A DNA stretch of 64,000 nt from Schistosoma haematobium (Eukaryota; Platyhelminthes; Trematoda; Strigeidida; Schistosomatidae), in assembly GCF_000699445.3 (NCBI RefSeq), contig NC_067197.1:29743809-29807808 (forward strand), written 5' to 3'. The notes beneath the pieces were generated by a model, which made no database searches, was not told where the DNA came from, and saw only the letters and a list, made by a program, of their open reading frames with translations. Each line of letters begins with the position of its first letter. Position 1 is the first letter of the stretch. Below, one piece after another: positions 29,301 through 36,645 of this stretch. Position numbers and translations under genes: made by a program.

Positions 29301-32300
29301 ACTTAAGCAACATACTCTTTTGCCAAAATGCTTTGACAAACTATTTTTTTATAGAGAAACAGGAAATTGTAACGATGGATTTCTCTTTTTAACCTGCTAT
29401 TTTAGTCTCCTTCGTGAAGCTGTTGTTGAAGTAGATGAACTTAGTCCACAGTCCGACCTTTTTGTATAAATAAATATCATACTACTTACTAATAACAAGT
29501 AGTGCTCGTAAGAAAGCAACTATTTTTTTGGTTGTGTATGCAGTTAACTTACCATGCTTCGTATTCATTCTTTTAATGACGACGTGGTAAACTTCTGTGT
29601 GCGGGCTCCAAGATAATATCTTAAGGCCGAGATTGAAGTGGGTGGTTTTATTTTGGAACTAATCTTATAAGCTCTGAAACAAGATCATGATACACAAGGC
29701 GATTAAGCAAGTTCATAAGATGCACTACCATAGTAGCCAGTGGTCTAAATAGATCGGTATACTTTAGATGGTGGTTGGAGGTAGTCCATTCGATCTGCAC
29801 CAATAAGGACTAGACAAGCATGACATTGATCACCACCCAGTGATCAATCAATTGTGAGATCGGTATACTATTCTTCATATCTAGTTCCTATGTACACCGT
29901 CAGCCTGGAATAATGGTTCTCTAGCTCCCTCAGGTGAACTATCCATATTTAAAAGCGGAGTTTAAGCCCTAGACGTTCGCTTTTCAGCTTCTCTTTTTGT
30001 AAAATCACTTTCACCACGTGGACGTCCTTGGCAGAGACCCAAACTCTTGGATGTATAAAACCATTTTTAGGGGGAGAACTACTACACAAAAATCATTTTG
30101 TGACAATGGAGCAAATAATCGAATTTTCATTATTTGTTTTATCAATTTCAACATGAATTTAACTAATTTGAAAGAAAAAAGAAAGTAACAATGCAGTGTC
30201 GTGTTTCATTGACTCATTGTTACAGTCCACCTAAGTGATCTTATACGTGTGAAAACTCAATAATTTTAATTTTATATACAGTTACATTTTATTGTCAATG
30301 TAAAAATTTAGTACTAATATTAGTTTAATCCCATTGTATTGTTGGTTGGTTTTTTACTAAAATAATCATTATTTGTCAAAACTTAGCCATTATTTTGAAG
30401 TTATAAGTTTTTTCATCTGTTTGTATATATATTTTATAAGCCTTCTCCCCTGCGAAGATCAATCATACTTGCGAACTGGTCTCTTAGTATAATGACTTTA
30501 ACTTCATTGACAATTAGGAAAATATGCAGTTTTGGGTTCGATAATGATTGAGAACCTTTGGTTCTTTAGAACATTATTTATAATCATTTATTTAAATCTT
30601 TACCATTTGAAGTTGTTATCATTCACTATGGTTATATTGCCTATGGATGAATGTTTGAATTAAATCATGTACGTAATATTGATTAGTTTTCTAATACCCA
30701 ATATCCGCATAGATTATGTTAGTTTTAGCAAACATCCATCAATTATTTGTAATGTGTATTTAATTTAACAGAATAGTTTGTTTTGACCATTCATATTGAT
30801 CAACGGTGTTAGTTAACATCATACAAATATTATAGTCTATGGTTAGAGTTCATGTATTTTGCTTATTGTACAGTAAAGAACTCTAATAATAATTCTCTCT
30901 GTATGTTCCTTTCAATGATAATTATTTACCTTTCTAACTAAAGATATTATAAATAACAATATATATGTCGGTAGTGTTCATTAATTTGACTATGTATTAT
31001 TCTTTCACGTTTTTTTTTACTCAACTCATACCTTTTCTTTTGTTCAATTTTAGATAAATTAACGCAAAATTTAAATATTTACAAATGGTTTTACTTTTTG
31101 TTGTGAATTTCAGACTCTCCTCTCAAGTGAATCCATATCTGGGAAAAGATATATCATTGATGCTAAAGTTACAAATCATGCTGTACCACTAAGTAATTGT
31201 TTCTATGTAGTTAGTCGTTATTGTTTATTGTATGTAAATCGTACAACTAGCCGACTACACGTTAGTTCACAAGTTATTTATGAGAAACCAGTGTTTTTTG
31301 GAGCAAAAAGTATCATAGAAAACACTTGTCATTCTGGTCTTTCGGATTTCTTTGATACAATAACTATTAAATTAAAAGAATTCTCTACAAATTTATCCTT
31401 AGAAGAACGTCTAACCGGTGGTTGGTTAGCACAACAGAGAGGATGCTTAAACAATATTACTCCTTCGTTAAATCCATCAAATATTCAAAATAATCCACTA
31501 TTAATTCAAAGTGTTAATGGTAATCAGAATAATCGTAAACTTAATAAAGTTGATACATTGTTTACAGGGAATGTAAACAGTAGTAAAGTTCCTGCATCAC
31601 GATATTCTGATCAAGCGAAATCATCTATATTCAACAACTGTATAAATGATAATACAAATGTTAAAAAACAAAATAAAACTACACTATTCGGGTCTGGTGA
31701 TATGACTTACTTATTTATGCGTCCAGATCGTGCTTGGTTATTACTAGTTGTTATGTAAGTGGTATTTTTGCGCAAGTATTTTTTTGTGTGTTAAATTCAC
31801 TTCGAAAGTTTCCTAATAGCCTATTGGTCAGAGAAAGAGGTTTATTATTTTGTTCCACTTATTCCCCATGTGGTGTGTGCTACTAATGTTGACAGATATA
31901 AGTAGTATTTATCATCAGTCAAAGTGAAATGTCTGGAGGCAGAAGACCAAAGAAAAGAGGACGAAAACAAAGTGATTGGTGTGAAAGAATGAAGTCCGAG
32001 ACGATTGACTGATATTCGCAAAAAGAACAGTCAGGTGTAAGGCAATTAATTAACATTCTGCAAACTAAGTATTTACTGTATGGTTCTCAGACGTTCTGTA
32101 ATTTTGTGTTCACATACATTCGATTGTCCCTACTTGTGTTCTCAGGGATTCTTTCCTCATTTATCAGTAAAATATTCGAATTATTTATGAGCTAATGAAT
32201 AGAGCAGTAAATTAATGACTGAAACACTCATCTCTTAAGCAGAAAAGTTACGGGTTCTAACCTCACCGCATCACTATCCCTATACAATGTAACTCAAAAG

Positions 32301-33562
32301 AGTACATAAACATGTACTTAGTGGTTGTTTGATACGACGTACTGCTGTATGACAGATAATCAATATGAAGACTTATTTTCTTAATTCATTGTTCAAACGG
32401 CCGAATCGACTAATACGCCACATAAATGGAAGACATGCAGTGGTAGAAGTTTGTCATTATGTTGTTTCAATGAATCGTAGATACATCAAAAAAACTATGT
32501 AACCCCTGTAGCAGTTGTGGAAAATTCTTTATTTGATTAGAATTCAGTATTATTGTGTATATTCAAACATATAACGAATAAAGAGACTATTTTTAGATAA
32601 TTCGACTAATAATCTTTTTTTATAGGACTATTTAATCAGTGCTGTAGCATAAACTAAATTAACTTGTACCCCTTTTACTCCATATTTCAATTTCAAGTCA
32701 GTTTCTATCTACTGTATTCGGTGTTTCCCTTCTCATACATACAACCATTCTTATTAATGAATACATCTGTTCACAGAATACTTCATTTGAAAGAGCCGCA
32801 TAAGTTTTTGTGACTTCATTATGGACTCAATAAGTGAGGCGTATTTCATTACGTTAGACTTTTGAAGTCGATTTGTTATCATACCTTGTGGAAACTATTA
32901 TACCCATGAATTGACAATCGCCAGATTGTTGTATCTGCATTTCACATGACTGTACCTACTCGAAACATATTCCGATGTACTTATAAATTCAGGGGTTACA
33001 AAGCAATGGACAAGGATTCATAGTAGTGAACCAAATTTAATTTTGATGAGATAACAAAACTGCTTTTACGAAATCAATGAATCAGAAAAAGAATTTCATT
33101 TTCTCAAATTGTATTCAAATTGGTTTGACTGGCTGATTAAATATAGGGATTTAAAGCAATAATTTTTTTCCACACTTAATAATACTTCATTTCGCCAAAA
33201 ACTATATATATTTCTATGTCATTAATTTTCTGAAATCAGTCATTGAATCTTCCTTGTTGCATTTTCTCTTCCACAGAGGTTTATTACTTTGCTTATTCTT
33301 ATCAATGGTATATAATCGGCTAGTAGTTTTAGAAAAACTAGCGGAACAATTTCCTCCTCTATCAGCTCATGATCGGAATCATTTTCATGATCTGTTTGGA
33401 ACATCACCACAAGAAGATCGAGGATCTATACCAATTTACAAGGATCATTTAGCTTCAAAATCACCTGAATGGGCAAGAACACGATTAAAAGTGATGAAAG
33501 ATCTCATACACCTGTTATCTAAAACACTTATACAGGTAAGAGAATATTAATATTACTTCGAA

Positions 33563-33620
<58 letters not shown>

Positions 33621-33968
33621 AGTGATGTAAGTCTTGGTGACAAATTTGTCTCGTCGGTTACAGCAAATTTACTGAACGAAACGTTGGAATTATTTAAATT
33701 TCAATCGCTGAGATTATTTCAAATATAACTTCATATATTATACAGCTGTTGAATAGTTACATAATTGATCTATCAATCTTTTGTGCACTTACATTTTTTC
33801 GTTAAATTTTAGATGCAACAGACATTAACTCAAGTACAACAGGGTATAGAACTTCTAGAATTCCCACCATCTAACTTGGAGGATAATATCAAAACAAGTA
33901 TGAATGTGAAGACTCCGACAAATACAGATACGAATTGTCCAGATACTCAAACTAAACATGTACCTTAA
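5224..33968 (+). CDS. GRAMD1/Aster-like GRAM-VASt membrane protein (8 exons)
   Basis: Eight exons join in frame: 5224-5311, 10414-10523, 15448-15630, 21779-21907, 28368-29177, 31114-31754, 33277-33535, 33813-33968 (stop at 33966). They encode about 790 residues; further 5' exon(s) with the start codon are probably outside or unseen. Order: GRAM domain (about residues 5-127 of this model, with TERLLVDYSCAL, LLLQGRMYITETWVCFYS and KTARVIPNAIQI), an acidic linker, a lysine/arginine-rich stretch (about 289-310), a VASt/StART-like domain (about 345-525), a hydrophilic linker, and one C-terminal transmembrane helix (about 648-668). Vertebrate GRAMD1 proteins are ER-anchored, bind plasma-membrane lipid through GRAM and move cholesterol through VASt; the same role is inferred here. 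Flukes depend on host sterols, which makes the family notable. Introns reach 7 kb and are filled with mostly antisense transposon fragments. Confidence 0.9.
5312..6660 (+). other. GRAMD1-like intron, left part, with tRNA-like SINE fragment
   Basis: AT-rich intron. Bases about 5430-5565 are a small dispersed repeat: a tRNA-like stretch ending with a B-box-like GGTTGTAGATCCAAG, followed by a CCATCTACC...CCGGGTAGTATTACCAGCC body, which I recognise as a common schistosome tRNA-derived SINE pattern. Nothing else is recognised. Confidence 0.45.
6770..6973 (-). pseudogene. Degraded GIY-YIG nuclease domain of the Penelope element
   Basis: Translating the minus strand just after the previous frame gives NCVNQFTCIRGNTYIRRSNR, then DLLVRVDEHILKWL, then a stop at about 6758. 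This aligns by eye with the Penelope GIY-YIG pattern C-x-Y-x-C...YIGRT-x(3)-L-x(2)-R-x(2)-EH-x-KWL. The glycine of YIG is arginine here and the frame is interrupted, so the nuclease is inactive. Confidence 0.65.
6974..7348 (-). pseudogene. Penelope post-RT (thumb/linker) region
   Basis: 124-residue frame continuing from the RT fragment after a frameshift. It shows SNSHRPIHYKRRLIKGLFNR and PMTLLAPKKRVYIMLPFRGD, the region between RT thumb and nuclease in Penelope proteins. A stop precedes the nuclease remnant. Confidence 0.7.
7281..7577 (-). pseudogene. Penelope-type reverse transcriptase fragment
   Basis: 98-residue open frame with the catalytic block KRYVDDIIII, then LSFLDILISRRDDGS and SIYRKPTWTGQYLNF, which is the signature spacing of Penelope-like RT (YVDD box followed by FLD and YRKPT). 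The N-terminal RT motifs are absent and a frameshift near 7281-7348 moves the rest into another frame. Confidence 0.85.
7601..10413 (+). other. GRAMD1-like intron with one dispersed repeat
   Basis: Mostly unremarkable AT-rich intron. Bases about 8985-9235 form one copy of a dispersed repeat whose second copy is at 31868-32150: both read TGTGTGCTACTRATGTYRACA, then ATAAGTARTA, then a GGAGGCAGAAG-like block. No exon is supported here; the open frame at 8644-8856 has no homology I recognise. Confidence 0.5.
8985..9235 (+). repeat. Dispersed repeat, copy 1 (partner at 31868)
   Basis: Begins GTGTGATGTGTGCTACTGAT and contains blocks shared in order with the second copy: a GTATAAGTA block, ATCRGTC, a purine-rich middle with AGAGTGATTGGT, then AAGTATTTACTGTAT. 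Divergence is high, and insertions separate the two copies. It is probably the tail of a non-LTR element or a SINE; no coding sequence is seen. Confidence 0.55.
10414..10523 (+). CDS. GRAMD1-like exon b (GRAM core)
   Basis: Acceptor AATAG and donor GTAATT. Encodes DYSCALSKNNNGLLLQGRMY and the following TETWVCFYSKILYEQK, the most conserved strand block of the GRAM fold. Phase 1 in, phase 0 out. Confidence 0.9.
10524..11639 (+). other. GRAMD1-like intron, no recognised element
   Basis: AT-rich intron sequence between exon b and the decayed RTE copy. No exon, tRNA or repeat is recognised. Confidence 0.4.
11640..14045 (-). mobile_element. Decayed RTE copy split by an insertion
   Basis: Minus-strand relative of the element at 850-3715, collinear with it from the 3' tail (TTACGCCTGTT near 11650) to the endonuclease/RT linker and a short endonuclease piece near 14000. 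Many indels and stops; only short frames remain (for example 12650-12462, MDRRTLWNLLQHYGVP). The segment 12681-13080 has no counterpart in the first copy and looks like a later insertion. Part of the endonuclease region is deleted near 13850. Confidence 0.8.
12681..13080. mobile_element. Unidentified 0.4-kb insertion inside the RTE copy
   Basis: The RTE sequence breaks after AATCAAGGAAGTT and resumes at about 13081 with GTATAATGACGAATTCCATC. The inserted segment starts with a TTATTATTATT tract and contains a 93-codon minus-strand frame (12991-12710) with no recognised domain. Target duplication is not obvious. Confidence 0.5.
14046..15447 (+). other. GRAMD1-like intron, no recognised element
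   Basis: AT-rich intron with a (TA)n run near 14616-14640. No exon or repeat is recognised. Confidence 0.4.
15448..15630 (+). CDS. GRAMD1-like exon c (GRAM C-terminal half)
   Basis: Acceptor TTTTAG and donor GTAAAG. Sixty-one codons including KEKTARVIPNAIQI and FFFTSFASRERSY, close to the vertebrate GRAMD1 GRAM ending. The exon finishes with LRKVWENCRNHQ. Phase 0 on both sides. Confidence 0.9.
15631..17055 (+). other. GRAMD1-like intron, no recognised element
   Basis: AT-rich intron with short chance frames only. Confidence 0.35.
17056..17285 (+). repeat. Smα-type repeat with degraded hammerhead
   Basis: Collinear with the better copies at 53990 and 55800: GTGGATTGGTTGAAGTT leader, CCGGCTTAGGGGTTTA A-box-like start, GGGTTCGATTC B box, GGTCGTGGATGCG, then the hammerhead region. 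The catalytic core is damaged: CTGGAAA replaces CUGANGA and GAGAC replaces GAAAC. The trailing TGATTTCAA matches the end of other copies. Confidence 0.75.
17286..21778 (+). other. GRAMD1-like intron, no recognised element
   Basis: Long AT-rich intron. A (GT)n run sits near 20903-20918. The overlapping frames at 18563-18893 lack homology I recognise and have no supported splice sites. Confidence 0.35.
21779..21907 (+). CDS. GRAMD1-like exon d (acidic linker)
   Basis: Acceptor AATATAG, donor GTAAGT, 43 codons, phase 0 on both sides. Encodes an IDEILQQIRDMYGDY helix-like segment followed by the acidic run EDEEDTDGDAE. Vertebrate GRAMD1 proteins also have an acidic stretch after GRAM. Confidence 0.8.
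21908..23960 (+). other. GRAMD1-like intron, no recognised element
   Basis: Slightly GC-richer stretches near 22600-23550 may be old repeats, but I cannot assign them to a family. No exon is supported. Confidence 0.35.
23965..24665 (-). mobile_element. Internally deleted non-LTR retrotransposon (second RT lineage)
   Basis: Minus-strand remnant. From about 24660 it encodes RT blocks recognisable through stops and shifts: SLIVPVYKKG, NRRGISFTNIVSKIL, a FRPGRGCIDH-like block and TIVVFLxLKA with SVDRE (palm motif A). The sequence then jumps directly to the C-terminal RWLETLNNMAQNRLQW region, so most of the palm, thumb and connection is deleted near 24310. A 3' tail of about 150 bases ends in TGACTGACTGA-type repeats near 23967; the same tail forms the fold-back at 35011-35316. 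Confidence 0.72.
24666..26159 (+). other. GRAMD1-like intron, no recognised element
   Basis: AT-rich intron without recognised repeat or exon. Confidence 0.35.
26160..26555 (-). mobile_element. RTE fragment (RT core)
   Basis: About 400 bases of the RT core of the same family as 850-3715, in the same order (DWIMKN, the VRQGC region, the LRHYGVP region, the QxAGFR region) with several frame breaks. It stops abruptly at about 26555, where a different repeat begins. Confidence 0.78.
26556..26875 (+). repeat. Short retroelement 3' end or SINE
   Basis: Unlike flanking AT-rich DNA. Contains CGGGCAGTATTCCAGCCC and ends with CATATATTTGGTGCCTCCTT then GTACCAGTGTTTGTG and an AAATAAATA tail. The ending matches that at 40017-40074, so both belong to one dispersed family. 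No coding potential seen. Confidence 0.5.
26876..28364 (+). other. GRAMD1-like intron with a short dispersed segment
   Basis: AT-rich intron. Bases about 28062-28135 resemble 51068-51140 (both TTCCCAYGACG...AAGTGAAGATTTATTAA), so a dispersed repeat end is present. Nothing else is recognised. Confidence 0.4.
28368..29177 (+). CDS. GRAMD1-like exon e (linker, basic patch, VASt start)
   Basis: 270 codons, phase 0 on both sides, donor GTAATT. The acceptor is ambiguous: CAAG/CAG/CCG allows entry at 28365 or 28368, adding or dropping one glutamine. It begins with serine-rich sequence, then a KEKKKRTRKKR basic patch, then the first half of the VASt domain (VYTNTDIPLNVNALFQCIF, FRTI-like IERTITYTLTLKQ, GPRTCTAVEQQ). 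The open frame continues past the donor only into intron. Confidence 0.88.
29178..29750 (+). other. GRAMD1-like intron, left part
   Basis: Intron between exons e and f. From about 29580 the composition becomes GC-richer and looks repeat-derived, but no family is assigned. Confidence 0.35.
29764..29856 (+). mobile_element. Deleted copy of the paired-hammerhead SINE family
   Basis: A 93-bp remnant starting TTAGATGGTGGTTGGAGGTA and ending TGATCAATCAATTGTG, the same two ends as the longer copies at 49750-50247 and 56355-56894 (the latter inverted). The middle, including both hammerheads and the tRNA-like head, is deleted. A perfect 13-base target-site duplication AGATCGGTATACT flanks it at 29751-29763 and 29857-29869, showing these are true element ends. 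Confidence 0.82.
29870..31113 (+). other. GRAMD1-like intron, right part
   Basis: To about 30080 the sequence is GC-richer and probably an older repeat split by the SINE insertion; after that it is plain AT-rich intron. Confidence 0.35.
31114..31754 (+). CDS. GRAMD1-like exon f (VASt end, linker, TM start)
   Basis: Acceptor TTTCAG and donor GTAAGT, 641 nt, phase 0 in and phase 2 out. It continues VASt (GKRYIIDAKVTNHAVPLSN, FYVVSRYCLLYVN) through a C-terminal helix (FFDTITIKLKEF), then a long asparagine-rich linker, and ends in AWLLLVV, the first half of the membrane helix. Confidence 0.88.
31755..33276 (+). other. GRAMD1-like intron with dispersed repeat copies
   Basis: Contains copy 2 of the repeat also at 8985 and, near 32190-32310, a tRNA-like segment with a B-box-like GGGTTCTAACCTC. 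The rest is AT-rich and unremarkable. Confidence 0.45.
31868..32150 (+). repeat. Dispersed repeat, copy 2 (partner at 8985)
   Basis: Better preserved copy: GTGGTGTGTGCTACTAATGT, ATAAGTAGTATTTATCATCA, GTCTGGAGGCAGAAG, AAAACAAAGTGATTGGTGTG, GACGATTGACTGATATTCGC and AAGTATTTACTGTATGG in order. No coding sequence recognised. Confidence 0.6.
33277..33535 (+). CDS. GRAMD1-like exon g (rest of TM helix, lumenal tail)
   Basis: Acceptor CCACAG and donor GTAAGA. Completes the helix as IGLLLCLFLSMVYNRLVVL and continues with a hydrophilic, helical tail ending KDLIHLLSKTLIQ. Phase 2 in, phase 0 out. A perfect (TA)n microsatellite follows shortly after the donor. Confidence 0.85.
33563..33618. repeat. (TA)n microsatellite
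   Basis: Uninterrupted TA dinucleotide run of more than 50 bases, 28 bases after the donor of GRAMD1-like exon g. A shorter run occurs at 34661-34685. Confidence 0.9.
33813..33968 (+). CDS. GRAMD1-like terminal exon h
   Basis: Acceptor TTTTAG; encodes MQQTLTQVQQGIELLEFPPS and a short polar tail of 51 residues in all, then TAA. A candidate poly(A) signal AATAAA lies near 34494. The following 3' sequence has no other exon. Confidence 0.82.
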   Translation: MQQTLTQVQQGIELLEFPPSNLEDNIKTSMNVKTPTNTDTNCPDTQTKHVP

Positions 33969-35010
33969 TGATTATCATCACCAGGCAATTTTGAATGTAT
34001 CTTTTATTTTTCTTACTTATAAGCTAACTAACTAGTCAGTACTATGTTTATTAATTGCTGAATGTAAGATAATCAGTCAATACTTCAGTTGATTTATCAT
34101 ACAATTACCAGAAAATATTGATGTTTTTTTAACTTTTTGGAACTGTGATAATTTACGTTGTTTACATGTTAATAATGGTTAACCTACTGTATTGTTTTGT
34201 ATTATTTCGCTATTGGTCTTTTCTTCATTCCAGTGAGCGAATTCTTTTCTATGTAAGGGTATATTATATTCCTTGTCAGAAAATGGACACACTACTTATA
34301 TTACTTAACATTTATTATTAAATCCACATTTTGTTCAATTTACCCTTCACTTTTCCTAGATTTATTATCAATTCTCATTACACTGGGCTCTTTCTTTCTT
34401 TCTTTCTACACTCATGATAATTATGTTGATCTTTTCATCTCAACAAAAAAATACTATTTTTAAGTTGATTAAGTTAGTTCTTTATCATTATAGAAATAAA
34501 GATCAAGAACTTGGGACTGATTCGCGTCATCGAACATTCTTTTTCGAAGTTTATAAGAATGTGAATAATTGAACCGACCGCTAGTCAACGAATAACAACG
34601 TTGTTTTATGGAGCTTGGGAGAGCAGCTGACTTGAGAAATCGGACGAGCGTGGAAATAGTTATATATATATATATATATATATATCATCCCACTTGGCAA
34701 CTATTTTAATTAATCTAATAGAAATGGTAAATTCAAACAGAAGTATCTGAGCAACTATCAGCTAGACTAAAGCATGAATATAACACAAAGCATCCTCACA
34801 GAACTAAATATTTGTCTCAAGTATAGATAATAGGCTGTGCTGAAAAACCACCTAGTAGGTAACATCATATAACAGCATGATATGGCTTGGAAATCCAGTT
34901 ATTGTGAACTCTTACATAACGATAAAAACAAAGATCTATAGAAATATCATACTGCCAAGAAATCTATCCCTGATATTTGACGGTCAAAAAGTTGAGCATA
35001 CATTTATCCA
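33969..35010. other. 3' flank of the GRAMD1-like gene
   Basis: Likely 3' UTR (candidate AATAAA near 34494), then AT-rich intergenic DNA with a (CTTT)n tract near 34391 and a (TA)n tract near 34661. No gene recognised. Confidence 0.4.
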
Positions 35011-35316
35011 AACCCTTATCTTCCCGATTACTGCTTATACTCTTACTACTTCTACCACTACGGGATTTGAATCGACAACTACATCTCTGTGCTAATGTGG
35101 TATGGCAACTCGAACTAATGTACGTACGTACGAAGTTCTACGTTGTTACTGACTGACATTTATCAAAACAGTCAGTCAGCAACAACACAGAACTTCATAC
35201 GTACGTACATCAGTTCGAGTTGCCATACCACATTAGCAGAGATACGTGTCGATTCACATCCATAGTGGTAGAGGTAGTAAGAGTATAGGCAGTAATCGGA
35301 AAGATGAGGGTTTGAA
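35011..35316. repeat. Fold-back (inverted) pair of RTE-type 3' tails
   Basis: The left arm, about 35011-35158, is the reverse complement of the right arm, about 35169-35316, with roughly ten unpaired bases at the centre (ATTTATCAAAA). Each arm matches the single tail at 23967-24119, including GTACGTACATCAGTTCGAGT, GCCATACCACATTAGC, a tRNA-B-box-like TCGATTCAAATCCC-type segment and GTAGTGGTAGAGGTAG. The tails meet end to end at their TGACTGAC repeats. Confidence 0.85.
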
Positions 35317-36640
35317 GATGTTATTACAGAACCCAGTTTGTTGGTCAGACCATAGGTGGCTGTCTAAGTGAACCAGAATAGACAGAAAATGAAATATTTA
35401 GCTTGGTAATCAAATATAAGAATTGGTAATTCTGACTGCCAGTTATAAAAATTGTTTTTAAAGTAAAGACGTCGGAAATTTCTAATCTAGCATTTCTTTT
35501 TTTGAACTATCAGTATTTTGCTAGCACTATCCACCTATACATTATCAGTCAATTAAATCGCAAACGTATTTGTAATGTTGGCTGTAATAACTGAAGTATT
35601 CAAAACTCCCTTTCCAAATTATTATAATGCGAAATGAATTGCTCTTAATAAACAATGGGAGTGGTAAACAGTAATAATACTAATATTGGCTTTGTGGCAT
35701 AGAATTATATTATGCTTCATGTCCATTCAGAAAAAATAAAACAATTTCTTCCAGTTGCCTTTTATTGAGATTTCAAAGTAATAATGAGGGATATGAAAAA
35801 TACTAAAGTAAAAAGATGATTGTTAGAAAGTTGTCATGAAATGCAGTTTTTAGTAAATGCTTTCAAAATAATATAACTATAGAAAAAAAATAAGAATTTC
35901 AAATGATCGACCAATCAACTATGTTTTTGTAATACATTGTTCCGATAAGTATTTCTTTGCCTGAATAAGGAAAGAATGGAATGTTTCTTATAATTTGACA
36001 AGAACATAAAATCTATCAAAATAATGAACATTTTACTCCGGTAAAATGTTTCCCAAAAGATCTATAATATGACTCAGTTTTGATGATGATTAAAAAGTGA
36101 ATATGGTTTACACTGGTGAAAATTAGAACCTAAAATTTCAACACAAGAAAACTGTCGAGTAATTTACGTTGATTGGCTGGAAGGCAGGAATAAATATACA
36201 GTGGGATTTGGATCACGTAATCGCATAAATCAAAATCTGGGGTAGGAAAATACCTTATCCATCAACTAGCAGTTCATATCAGGAGAAAATCGAAATTCCA
36301 GATACGATAATTCTCTATTTTATTTTTATTACTGGATGTTAGCATAGCTGGACGTGTACGCACTAATGGGAGTTTAAAATACCCAGTCCTGGGAACTAAG
36401 AAGGCGATCCATTTATTTCAAAATAATACTAAATTTTTACATAGATGAGTTAAAAAAAAACACATCAATCACGATCGCCATTTCAGTTATAACACTCTAA
36501 TTACCGGTTTATCTTATACTTTGTACATCCAGTATCCCTGAAATAAATGAAAATTGACTGAATAGAATTTATGTGAGGAAATAGCTCATCATGGAGAAAA
36601 TATGTAAGCTGGATAAATATTTAGACCATCTGTTCATCAC
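35317..36640. other. Intergenic DNA
   Basis: AT-rich DNA between the fold-back and the 3' end of the minus-strand Sel1-repeat gene. No exon recognised. Confidence 0.35.
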
Positions 36641-36645
36641 TAGGT

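Noticed and set aside
29257..29469. 70-codon frame after GRAMD1-like exon e
   Set aside because: Lies after a good donor; exon e joins exon f in phase and continues the VASt domain, so this is intron.
34877..35095. 72-codon frame with a serine/threonine-rich end
   Set aside because: Lies in the RTE-tail fold-back, which is non-coding 3' tail sequence.
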